A stretch of 64,000 nt of DNA, from positions 1 through 64,000 of the forward strand of contig CAIUSP010000042.1 of assembly GCA_903901855.1 (NCBI GenBank), read 5' to 3'. The translations under genes were made by a program, and so were the position numbers. This DNA comes from an uncultured bacterium (GTDB taxonomy: Bacteria > Actinomycetota > Thermoleophilia > Solirubrobacterales > 70-9). Below are positions 18,264 through 26,247 of this stretch, piece by piece. Positions within the stretch are counted from its first letter, which is position 1, and the number at the start of each line of letters is the position of its first letter. The notes under the pieces were generated by a model. It was not told the DNA's origin. It ran no database searches and was given only the letters and a program-made list of their open reading frames with translations.

Positions 18264-19168
18264 GTCCGGCAAAGAATCTCAAGTTCGCCTACTGGCCAGG
18301 TTGCGTATCCCGAGGGTTCACCACCGAGTTGCACGGTTCGATGGCCCTGGTAGCCGAGAAACTCGAGATCGAACTGGTCGAACTCGACCGCGCCAACTGC
18401 TGTGGAGCTGGCGTGATCGCCGAACACAACCAAGAACTCGCAGACACTCTCAATGCCCGCACCTTCGCGCTCGCCCAGCAGACCGGTCTGCCGATGATGA
18501 ACATCTGCTCGACCTGCCAGGGCGCCCAGTCCGAGTGCCGCCAGCGCCTCGACGCCGACAAGGCCTATCGCGAACACGTAAACGGCGCGCTCGCCGAAGA
18601 GGGTCTCAGCTACGACCCTGAAGGCTTCTCCAACAAGAACTTCCTCTGGGTCCTGGTCGAGGACTACGGACTCCAGAAGCTGAAGAACCGGGTGGTGCGT
18701 CCGCTCGAAGGTCTGCGCGTCGGCCCCTTCTACGGTTGTTACGTTCTCAGGCCGCGCCACCGCCTCGGCTACGACCAGCACCCCGAGCGCGATCTGTATC
18801 TGGAGAAGGTGATCGAGGCACTGGGTGGCACTGTCGTCGAATACGACGGTGCCCGCAAGTGCTGCGGGTTCCCCGTGATCACGATGAGCCGAGAGGTCTC
18901 GCTGCGTCAGGCAGGAACCCACCTCGGTGACGCGATGGACGCCGGTGCCGACTGTTTGGTGACCCCGTGCCCGCTCTGCCACCTCAACCTCGACATGCAG
19001 CAGCCCGAGGCCGCCAAGGTGACGGGCAAGGATCTCGACCTCGCGGTACTCCATCTGCCGCAGTTGGTCGGACTCGCGCTTGGAATCGACCCGAAGGAAC
19101 TCGGTCTCGGCAAACACGTCGCTTCGACCAAGTGGGTCATCGACCGGCTCGAGCCGGTTTCCGCCTGA
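18260..19168 (+). CDS. sdhE: SdhE/heterodisulfide-reductase subunit B-like CCG-domain protein (type-E SDH anchor subunit)
   Basis: A 302-residue protein with two cysteine-rich CCG domains. The first is built from YWPGCVSRG, RANCCGAG and CSTC; the second from FYGCYVLRP, RKCCGFPV and CPLC. This architecture matches HdrB and the SdhE subunit of type-E succinate:quinone oxidoreductases, which replaces the membrane-spanning SdhC/SdhD and binds the membrane peripherally. It overlaps sdhB by 4 bp (ATGA). The SdhE symbol here denotes that subunit, not the flavinylation factor of the same name. No SdhF-like gene follows. Confidence 0.9.
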   Translation: MSPAKNLKFAYWPGCVSRGFTTELHGSMALVAEKLEIELVELDRANCCGAGVIAEHNQELADTLNARTFALAQQTGLPMMNICSTCQGAQSECRQRLDADKAYREHVNGALAEEGLSYDPEGFSNKNFLWVLVEDYGLQKLKNRVVRPLEGLRVGPFYGCYVLRPRHRLGYDQHPERDLYLEKVIEALGGTVVEYDGARKCCGFPVITMSREVSLRQAGTHLGDAMDAGADCLVTPCPLCHLNLDMQQPEAAKVTGKDLDLAVLHLPQLVGLALGIDPKELGLGKHVASTKWVIDRLEPVSA

Positions 19169-19252
19169 TCCCGACTGGCGTAGCCTTTCGACTAGCGACG
19201 GTTCGGTGAGCCACTTGCGCAGACCAGCCGCAGGTTGGTCCAGAATCACCGC

Positions 19253-20434
19253 ATGAACCTCCCGGCCCCACCGATCGCCGCCTCGAGCGAGATCCCGGAT
19301 GTCTTGCTTTCGCTGTTCATCGTCTTGCTCGCAGCAAAGATCGGCGACGAGATCTTCAAGCGTCTCAAGCAGCCGACCCTGATCGGGGAGATCCTGGCCG
19401 GAGTGATCATCGGACCCGCGGTATTCGGGCTGGTCGAACCGAATCAGACCCTCGAGGTGTTCGCTGAGCTCGGAGTGGTCTTCCTTCTCTTCTGGGTCGG
19501 GTTGGAGACCAGGCTCTCGGACCTCGCCAAGGTCGGTGGCACGGCTACCCGAGTGGGCGTCTTCGGGATGATCCTTCCCCTGATCGCCGGGTTCTTCGGA
19601 GCACGACTGATCGGTGAGAGCACCGAGACCAGTCTCTTCGTTGGAGCGGCACTGGTTGCGACCAGCGTCGGGATAACTTCGGCGGTCCTGCTCGACCTGA
19701 AGGCCCTCAAGACCCGAGCTGCGCGAACCATCCTCGGAGCTGCGGTGATCGACGACGTCCTCGCGCTGGTGTTGCTCTCGATCGTGGTCGGCATAGCCGA
19801 CACGGGCGGCGTCGACGTCTTCTCGCTGCTGATCGTGATCGGATTGTCTCTGGGCTTCCTCGTCTTCGTCGGATTCGGTGGCATCCAGCTGGTTCGGCGG
19901 TGGCCAGACATCTTCCACGCGCCGAAGTTCGCCGAATCGCCTCTACTCCCGGCGATCATCCTCTGTCTCGGCCTCGCAGCGATCGCAGCGGAGATCGGCC
20001 TCGCGGCGATCATCGGCGCATTCCTCGCCGGAATGATCGTGGCCGAGACCCAGGACAAGCACGACTTCGAAAAGGAGGTCGCGCCGCTCTACGCCTTCTT
20101 CCCTCCGTTCTTCTTCGCATTCATCGGTCTGCAGGTGGAACTCTCGGCCTTCGGGGATCCGCTGGTGCTGGTGGCGCTCGTCGCCGTGACTCTGATCGCG
20201 GCGCTGACCAAGTTCGCCGGTGCCTGGCTTGGGGCCCGGGCGATGGGAGCGAAAGAAGCGCTGATCGTGGGCGTCGGGATGATCCCGCGCGGTGAGGTGG
20301 GGATCATCGTCGCGGGGATTGGGCTGGGCAAGGGCGTGATCGACGGCAACGTCTTCACGGTCATCGTCGGGATGTCGGTGCTGACCACTCTGATCGCGCC
20401 GACCCTGCTCAAACGGCTTCTCGAACGGCCCTAG
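19253..20434 (+). CDS. Cation:proton antiporter (CPA2, NapA/KefB-type membrane domain)
   Basis: A 393-residue membrane protein with about 12 helices, beginning at the ATG at 19253 (MNLPAPPIAA); an upstream in-frame start adds only six residues. Family features are KQPTLIGEILAGVIIGP near the N-terminus, the unwound-helix region with GAAVIDDVLALVLLS carrying the paired acidic residues of electrogenic antiporters, and GMIPRGEVGIIVA near the C-terminus. It likely exchanges Na+ or K+ for protons at the cytoplasmic membrane. There is no RCK/TrkA regulatory tail. Its TAG stop overlaps the stop of the convergent asd gene by three bases. Confidence 0.93.
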   Translation: MNLPAPPIAASSEIPDVLLSLFIVLLAAKIGDEIFKRLKQPTLIGEILAGVIIGPAVFGLVEPNQTLEVFAELGVVFLLFWVGLETRLSDLAKVGGTATRVGVFGMILPLIAGFFGARLIGESTETSLFVGAALVATSVGITSAVLLDLKALKTRAARTILGAAVIDDVLALVLLSIVVGIADTGGVDVFSLLIVIGLSLGFLVFVGFGGIQLVRRWPDIFHAPKFAESPLLPAIILCLGLAAIAAEIGLAAIIGAFLAGMIVAETQDKHDFEKEVAPLYAFFPPFFFAFIGLQVELSAFGDPLVLVALVAVTLIAALTKFAGAWLGARAMGAKEALIVGVGMIPRGEVGIIVAGIGLGKGVIDGNVFTVIVGMSVLTTLIAPTLLKRLLERP

Positions 20435-21486
20435 TCGAGGATCGAGGGCGAGGGGACTCGCACGAGGTCCCGCTCGACCAGCGCCTCCGCCAACTGGACG
20501 GCGTTGGTCGCCGCCCCTTTGCGGAGGTTGTCACCGACCACCCAAAGGTTGAGTGTGTTCTCGGCCGATGGATCGCGGCGGATCCGGCCGACATAGACAT
20601 CGTCACTCCCCGCTACCTCCGAGGGCAACGGGTAGACACCGTTAGACGGGTCGTCTGCGACCACCACACCCGGTGCTTCGGCGAGCAGTTCACGACACCG
20701 CTCTGGGCTGAGATCGTCTCTGGTCGTGAGGTTGATCGACTCGGCATGCCCGATCTCCACCGGCACTCTTGCGCAGGTCGCGGAGATACCCATCTCCTCT
20801 CCCGCTCCGAGGATCTTGCGGGTCTCGTCCATCATCTTGCGCTCCTCGGTCGTGTAGTCGTCTCCGCCCTTGAAGCTCTCGACCTGCGGGATCACGTTGA
20901 ATGCGATCCGGTGCGGATATATCTCCGGTGGGGTGGGTTCGGAGCCGGCGAGCATCGCCCGTGACTGATCGCGCATCTCCTCCAAGGCCCTGCGACCGGT
21001 ACCCGAGACCGACTGATAAGTACTGACTACGATCCGCTCCACCCCGACCTCGCGGTGGAGGGGCGCCAACGCGACCACCATCTGCATGGTCGAGCAGTTC
21101 GGGTTGGCGACGATCCCCATGTGGGAATCCAGCGCCTCGGGGTTCACCTCCGAGATCACCAGAGGCACCTTGTCGTTCATCCGCCAGAAGCTGGTGTTGT
21201 CGACCACCACCGCGCCTGCTGCGACCGCCTTGGGCGCCCACTCTTCGCTGACCGAACCACCGGCCGAGGAGAGAACCAGATCGAGACCTTCCAGAGCGGG
21301 CTCCTCCAGCAAGCGGACCTCCAACTCGTCGGAGCCGTAAGTGACCTTGCTACCGGCAGACCGCTCGCTGGCGAGCGGCACTACCTCCGCGGCTTCGAAT
21401 CCTCTCTCTGCGAGGACCTGGAGGATCGTCGATCCCACTGCGCCGGTGGCTCCGAGGATGCCGATACGCGGGGGATCGGAGGCCAT
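20431..21486 (-). CDS. asd: Aspartate-semialdehyde dehydrogenase
   Basis: A 351-residue NADPH-dependent enzyme converting aspartyl phosphate to aspartate semialdehyde, the branch point to lysine, methionine and threonine. The start is the ATG at 21486 (MASDPPRIGILGATGAVG); the long frame upstream lies over lysC. Signatures are the Rossmann loop GATGAVGS, the catalytic cysteine in ANPNCSTMQM, and the substrate-binding ARVPVEIGHAESI. It lies 2 bp downstream of lysC in the same direction, so the first two steps of the aspartate pathway are cotranscribed. Confidence 0.96.
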   Translation of the reverse strand: MASDPPRIGILGATGAVGSTILQVLAERGFEAAEVVPLASERSAGSKVTYGSDELEVRLLEEPALEGLDLVLSSAGGSVSEEWAPKAVAAGAVVVDNTSFWRMNDKVPLVISEVNPEALDSHMGIVANPNCSTMQMVVALAPLHREVGVERIVVSTYQSVSGTGRRALEEMRDQSRAMLAGSEPTPPEIYPHRIAFNVIPQVESFKGGDDYTTEERKMMDETRKILGAGEEMGISATCARVPVEIGHAESINLTTRDDLSPERCRELLAEAPGVVVADDPSNGVYPLPSEVAGSDDVYVGRIRRDPSAENTLNLWVVGDNLRKGAATNAVQLAEALVERDLVRVPSPSILD

Positions 21487-21488
21487 GG

Positions 21489-22811
21489 CTATTGCTCCGG
21501 ATCGGGGGTGACCCTGGGGCGGTGCCCCTCGCTGCTCATCGGGTTCTCCTCGAACACGGCACCCGAGCCGAGATCGAATGCGTTGTGGAGAGCCTTTACG
21601 GCATCGGGCACGCGGTCGGAGGCGATCACACATGAAATCTTGATCGGCGATGTCGAGATCATCTCGATGTTGATCTTCGACTCTCCGAGCACCTCGAACA
21701 CCTTGGCTGCCACACCCGGGTGGCTGCGCATACCGGCTCCGACGATCGAGACCTTGCCGATCTTCTCATCGGTTTCTATCCCCTCGGCAGCGTCGAGCGA
21801 CTCGATCGCCTCGACTGCATCGGTGACGTCACCGCTCTCCACGGTGAAGGAGAGATCGGCTCCTCCCCCATGCGAGACGGGCTCGTTCTGGATGATCACG
21901 TCGACGTTCACGTTTGCTTCGGCCAACGCACCGAAGATCTCTCCGGCTACGCCTGGCTCATCGCGGACCCCGGTAAGGGTCACGCGGGCCTCGTTGGAGG
22001 AGTGGGTTACGGCTGTTACGAGTGGTCGTTCCATGGTCTCCTGTTCTGCGATAACGAGGGTACCTGCGCCGTCAGAAAAAGAACTCCGACAGTGGATCGG
22101 GACACCGTTGTTGCGCGCGTACTCGACCGAGCGAAGCTGCAGGACCTTGGCTCCCGACGCCGCCATCTCGAGCATCTCCTCGTAGGAGACGACCGGGAGC
22201 TTACGGGCGTCGGCCACGATCCTCGGGTCAGCGCTGAAGACACCCTCGACGTCCGTGTAGATCTCGCAGACGTCGGCATCGAGGGCTGCCGCGAGCGCGA
22301 CCGCAGTGGTGTCTGAGCCGCCACGCCCCAAGGTGGTCACGTCGTTGCTCTCGGTCGAGACGCCCTGGAAGCCTGCCACCAGGACGATCGAGTCCTCCTC
22401 GAGGGCCTGCCGAATGCGGTCGGCGCGAACGTCGATGATGCGCGCCTTGGTGTGAGACGAGTCGGTGACGATTCCGGCCTGAGAGCCGGTGAGTGAGATA
22501 GCCCGGTGACCCAGCTCGACGATCGCCATCGCACAGAGGGCGCAAGAGATTCGCTCTCCGGTGGAGAGCAACATGTCCATCTCCCGCGGGTCAGGTCGCC
22601 CGGCGACCTCGCGGGCCATCGCCTCGAGTTCATCGGTGGTCGAGCCGCGGGCGGAGAGCACGGCCACCACCGATCGCCCCTCTTCGCGAGCGGCGACGAT
22701 CCGCTTGGCGGCGCGCTTCAACTCCTCGGCCCCTGCGACCGAGGTGCCCCCGAACTTCATCACCACGAGCTCGCGCTCGACTTCTTTCGGACTCTGGACG
22801 GCTTCCATCAT
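21489..22811 (-). CDS. lysC: Aspartate kinase
   Basis: A 440-residue aspartokinase catalysing the first committed step of the aspartate family. The kinase domain starts with VMKFGGTSVAGAEEL and includes GFQGVSTESNDVTTLGRGGSDTTA, the ATP/substrate site. Two C-terminal ACT domains follow (about 260-410; LTGVRDEPGVAGEIF and VSIVGAGMRSHPGVAAKVF), the usual site of feedback inhibition by lysine or threonine. There are two adjacent ATG codons at the start (22811 and 22808). As in other actinobacteria, an internal start could also give the ACT-only beta subunit, but I did not identify its ribosome binding site. Operon with asd. Confidence 0.96.
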   Translation of the reverse strand: MMEAVQSPKEVERELVVMKFGGTSVAGAEELKRAAKRIVAAREEGRSVVAVLSARGSTTDELEAMAREVAGRPDPREMDMLLSTGERISCALCAMAIVELGHRAISLTGSQAGIVTDSSHTKARIIDVRADRIRQALEEDSIVLVAGFQGVSTESNDVTTLGRGGSDTTAVALAAALDADVCEIYTDVEGVFSADPRIVADARKLPVVSYEEMLEMAASGAKVLQLRSVEYARNNGVPIHCRSSFSDGAGTLVIAEQETMERPLVTAVTHSSNEARVTLTGVRDEPGVAGEIFGALAEANVNVDVIIQNEPVSHGGGADLSFTVESGDVTDAVEAIESLDAAEGIETDEKIGKVSIVGAGMRSHPGVAAKVFEVLGESKINIEMISTSPIKISCVIASDRVPDAVKALHNAFDLGSGAVFEENPMSSEGHRPRVTPDPEQ

Positions 22812-22903
22812 CGGACGAGGATAGGCCAGCCACTCAGGACCACGCGGGCGGTCGATGGCGACAGCGTCTCGCTTATCCTTGGAACCCAGAGCGCCCCCTC
22901 GCC

Positions 22904-25012
22904 ATGAGTCGACTCGGATCCTTCACATTCTCGAAGCGCCGCTGGGTGCTGGTCGTCGCAGTCGCCTTCTTCGTCGGCGCGGCCCTCTACGGAGGGAACG
23001 TCGCGAGTTACCTGGCTCCCTATGGCGCCAAGGATCCCGACACCGAGAGCATCCAGACCGACGATGACCTTCAGACAGCCGGCTATCGCTCGGCTAGCGT
23101 CGTCGTGCTGGTCGAGGATCTCGATGTAACGACCGCCGCTGGGAAGCGTCAGCTCGCAGGGTTGCAGGAGAAGATCTCCGCCGATCCAGCCGTGGAAGGG
23201 TCGACCGGATGGCTGCAGACGCGCTCTGACGATTTCGTCTCCCGAGACGGCGACGCGACCTACCTCGCGGTAACGCTGAAATCGACCGACGACGGGCAAC
23301 TCCAGGACGACGCCGAGCACCTCGCCAGCCTCCTAGCCGACGAACCAGGGGTGAAGGTCGGAGGCAGCGCTCTCGGCCAGAAACAGGTCAACGACCAGAT
23401 CGAGGAGGACCTGCGTCGCGCGGAGTTGCTGGTCTTCCCACTGCTCTTCTTGCTCTCGCTGCTCTTCTTCCGGAGCCTGATCGCCTCGGCTCTGCCCCTG
23501 CTGATCGGTGCGATCGCGATCGTCGGGACCTGGCTCATGCTGAGGGCGGTGAACGAGGCGGTCTCGATCTCGGTCTTCGCCCTCAATCTCACGATCGGGC
23601 TGGGGCTCGGTCTGGCGATCGACTACAGCCTCTTCATCGTCTCCAGGTTCAGGGAGGAGATCGAAAAACACGGTGCCGGCAGACAGGCGCTGATCAGGAC
23701 CCTTCAGACCGCAGGCAGGACCGTTCTGTTCAGCTCGATCACCGTTTCTGCTGCCCTCGCCTCGCTGATCGTCTTCCCGCAGCGATTCCTCTACTCGATG
23801 GGGATCGGGGGGTCGCTGGTTGCCCTGTTCGCAGCGCTGATCTCACTCACGGTCTTGCCGGCGATCCTCGCCGTTCTCGGTGAGCGAGTCAACTCGTTGG
23901 CGCCGAAGTTCCTCCAGCGCCGTACCGCCAAGGAAGCCAGCACCGATACCAACGGCTTCTGGTACCGACTGGCCAAGTGGGAGATGTTGCGTCCGGTGAT
24001 CGTTGCCGGTGCCTGCACCGTGCTGCTTCTCTTCCTCGCCAGCCCCTTCCTCAAGATCAAGTTCGGCGATGTCGATGCCCAGGTCCTGCCGAAGGATGCG
24101 AGCGCACGCCAAGTCGACGACTTCATCCGGGCCGAGTTCCCGCCCTACAGAGACACACCGGTGCTGGTCGTGGTCAGCGGCGGAGAGGAGGCAACGGCAA
24201 CGGTTACAGCGCAGGTCCAACGACTCCCCGGCGTAGCGGCCGTGTATCCCCCTCGACCGGTCGGCTCCGCAGGCTCTCTGATCGAGGCGGTCGCTCGCTA
24301 CCCGTCCACCGACGACCGCAGCGCGGATCTGGTTCAGGAGATCAGGGACCTCCCAGAGCCACCGGGCGCCGAAGTGAGAGTCACGGGCGCCTCGGCGAGA
24401 TTCGTCGACTTCCAGAAGAGCCTCTTGGAGCATCTGCCTATTGCCGCTGCGATCATCATCGTCTCGACCCTCTTGGTGCTCTTCCTGATGACCGGGTCGG
24501 TGGTGCTGCCGCTGAAACAGTTGCTGCTGAACGTGCTCAACCTCGCTGCGGTCTTCGGGATCCTGGTCTGGATCTTCCAGGACGGAAACCTCGAGGGATT
24601 GCTCGACTTCGAGAGCCAAGGCAACATCGAGCAGACGATCCCAATCCTGCTTTTCGCCGTCTCGTTCGGCCTCTCCACCGACTACGGCGTCTTCCTCTTC
24701 TCACGGATCAAGGAGGCACGTGACGAGGGCGCCACCGACGGCGATGCGGTTGCGGTCGGTCTCGAACGAACCGGCCGGATCATCACCTCGGCGGCACTGC
24801 TCTTCGCGATCGCGATCGGCGCCTTCGCGACCTCGCAGATCATCTTCATCAAACTCAACGGCGTCGGTGGAGCGCTCTCAGTACTGATCGACGCGACCAT
24901 CATCCGCGCCCTGCTGGTGCCGTCGCTGATGGCGCTACTCGGCCAGTGGAACTGGTGGTCACCGCGCTGGTTGAGGCGTATCTACTGGCGATTCGGCTTG
25001 AGCGATGGCTGA
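22904..25012 (+). CDS. MMPL/RND family transporter
   Basis: A 702-residue exporter with a duplicated six-helix architecture. Proton-relay motifs are GLGLAIDYSLFIVSRFREE in the first half and GLSTDYGVFLFSRIKEARD in the second. Extracytoplasmic loops lie at about residues 30-170 and 400-510. It starts at the ATG at 22904, which places a short basic tail (FTFSKRRW) before the first helix. It is divergent from lysC and is the second complete MMPL gene in the window after 643-2910; the two are paralogous families rather than recent duplicates. The substrate is unknown. Confidence 0.93.
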   Translation: MSRLGSFTFSKRRWVLVVAVAFFVGAALYGGNVASYLAPYGAKDPDTESIQTDDDLQTAGYRSASVVVLVEDLDVTTAAGKRQLAGLQEKISADPAVEGSTGWLQTRSDDFVSRDGDATYLAVTLKSTDDGQLQDDAEHLASLLADEPGVKVGGSALGQKQVNDQIEEDLRRAELLVFPLLFLLSLLFFRSLIASALPLLIGAIAIVGTWLMLRAVNEAVSISVFALNLTIGLGLGLAIDYSLFIVSRFREEIEKHGAGRQALIRTLQTAGRTVLFSSITVSAALASLIVFPQRFLYSMGIGGSLVALFAALISLTVLPAILAVLGERVNSLAPKFLQRRTAKEASTDTNGFWYRLAKWEMLRPVIVAGACTVLLLFLASPFLKIKFGDVDAQVLPKDASARQVDDFIRAEFPPYRDTPVLVVVSGGEEATATVTAQVQRLPGVAAVYPPRPVGSAGSLIEAVARYPSTDDRSADLVQEIRDLPEPPGAEVRVTGASARFVDFQKSLLEHLPIAAAIIIVSTLLVLFLMTGSVVLPLKQLLLNVLNLAAVFGILVWIFQDGNLEGLLDFESQGNIEQTIPILLFAVSFGLSTDYGVFLFSRIKEARDEGATDGDAVAVGLERTGRIITSAALLFAIAIGAFATSQIIFIKLNGVGGALSVLIDATIIRALLVPSLMALLGQWNWWSPRWLRRIYWRFGLSDG

Positions 25013-25064
25013 CGACAGCCTCCGTGCGTAATTCCCGCTGGCCGATGGCTATCCTCACCGCCTG

Positions 25065-25313
25065 ATGACGATTGGAGCCGCAGTCCTGCTTATCGCGATC
25101 GGAGCGATCCTCCGTTACGCAATCGAGGTCAACTCGGACGTCGTGGACATCCCCACGGTCGGGTTGATCCTGATGATCGCCGGTGGACTCGGGCTCGCGC
25201 TTTCGCTCCTCTACGAGCTGATCCGCTCCAACCGCGACGATGACTCGACCGGTGGCGGGCAGCCGCCGCTCTCGGGTGGGTCCGAAGATCCCACTCGTCA
25301 GATCCGACGCTAG
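25065..25313 (+). CDS. DUF6458 family small membrane protein
   Basis: An 82-residue protein with two membrane helices (TIGAAVLLIAIGAILRYAI and VGLILMIAGGLGLALSLLYE) separated by a short EVNSDVVDIPT loop, followed by a polar Gly/Pro-rich tail. This is the pattern of the actinobacterial DUF6458 family, whose role is unknown. It starts at the ATG at 25065 and ends overlapping the stop of the convergent recR gene by 4 bp. Confidence 0.8.
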   Translation: MTIGAAVLLIAIGAILRYAIEVNSDVVDIPTVGLILMIAGGLGLALSLLYELIRSNRDDDSTGGGQPPLSGGSEDPTRQIRR

Positions 25314-25909
25314 TCGCCGCTGAGCGAGCGCCTACCTGCGAGGGCCTTGCCGATGGTCACCTCGTCGGCATGCTCCAGATCCGCGCCTACCGGCAGACCG
25401 CTCGCCAGACGCGTCACCTTGGTCTTGCCCGCGAGTCGATCGGCGATGTGCTGGGCGGTCGCCTCGCCGGTGGTGGTCGGATTGGTGGCGAGCACCACCT
25501 CCTCGATACCCCCCTCATCCACGCGACCGATCAACTCGGCGATCTTCAGATCCTCGGGATCTATGCCGTCGATCGGTGAGAGCGCACCGCCGAGCACGTG
25601 GTAGAGGCCCCGATACTCACCCGTCCGCTCGATCGGGATCACGTCCGCTGGTTCCTCGACCACGCAGATAGAGGAGCGATCGCGTCGTTCGTCGGTGCAG
25701 ATCTGACAACGCGGACCTTCCGAGAGGTTCGAGCAGACCTCGCACAGCCCGACCTTCTCCTTGACCTCGCGTATCGCGTCGGCCAGGGCGAATGCCTGAT
25801 CCTCGGGGGATCTCAGGATATGGAAGGCGAGTCGCTGGGCGGTCCTTTGACCGATACCCGGCAGCCGCGACAACTCGGCGATCAGACGACTGATCGGTCC
25901 CGCGTACAA
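25310..25909 (-). CDS. recR: Recombination mediator RecR
   Basis: A 199-residue protein of the RecFOR pathway, loading RecA at gapped DNA. N-terminal helix-hairpin-helix LSRLPGIGQRTAQRLAFH, then a zinc finger CEVCSNLSEGPRCQIC (residues about 57-72), the Toprim domain with ICVVEEPADVIPIE and VLATNPTTTGEATA, and a C-terminal Walker-like segment. Full length. The start codon is a TTG at 25909; no better candidate is in frame. It lies downstream of ybaB and dnaX, the classic dnaX-ybaB-recR arrangement. Confidence 0.96.
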   Translation of the reverse strand: MYAGPISRLIAELSRLPGIGQRTAQRLAFHILRSPEDQAFALADAIREVKEKVGLCEVCSNLSEGPRCQICTDERRDRSSICVVEEPADVIPIERTGEYRGLYHVLGGALSPIDGIDPEDLKIAELIGRVDEGGIEEVVLATNPTTTGEATAQHIADRLAGKTKVTRLASGLPVGADLEHADEVTIGKALAGRRSLSGD

Positions 25910-25923
25910 GGCTCAGGCCACGC

Positions 25924-26244
25924 TCACAGCCCCGGCAGGCCGGGGAGTCCGCCACCTGCGAGGCCACCCATCTTGGAGGCCGCGAGTTCCTGCGATGCCC
26001 GGATCCCCTCGTTGACCGCCGCGTGGATCATGTCCTGGAGGATCTCCGGCTCCGCCGGATCGATCGCCTCGGGGTCGATGGTCAACTCCAGCAGCCGCGT
26101 GTCACCGCTCATCTTGACCTTGACCATTCCACCCCCGGCGCTCGCCTCGACCGTCTCGTTGGCCAGTTCCTCCTGGGCCTTCATCATCTGGGCCTGCATC
26201 TGCTGGGCCTGCTTCATCAGCTCGTTCATGTTCGGCTGAGCCAT
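25924..26244 (-). CDS. YbaB/EbfC family nucleoid-associated protein
   Basis: A 106-residue DNA-binding protein. The N-terminal helix is MNELMKQAQQMQAQMMKAQE, then the core strand segment GGGMVKVKMSGDTRLLELTI and a C-terminal helix with LQDMIHAAVNEGI. It forms tweezer-like dimers that bind DNA and affect expression and nucleoid structure. The C-terminal tail is Gly/Leu-rich (GGLAGGGLPGLPGL), a common variation. It lies 3 bp after the dnaX stop and 14 bp before recR. Confidence 0.95.
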   Translation of the reverse strand: MAQPNMNELMKQAQQMQAQMMKAQEELANETVEASAGGGMVKVKMSGDTRLLELTIDPEAIDPAEPEILQDMIHAAVNEGIRASQELAASKMGGLAGGGLPGLPGL

Positions 26245-26247
26245 CGT

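Noticed and set aside
18236-19918. A 560-codon minus-strand frame
   Set aside because: It is a shadow of sdhE and the antiporter gene, rich in Asp/Arg/Gln with no recognisable fold.
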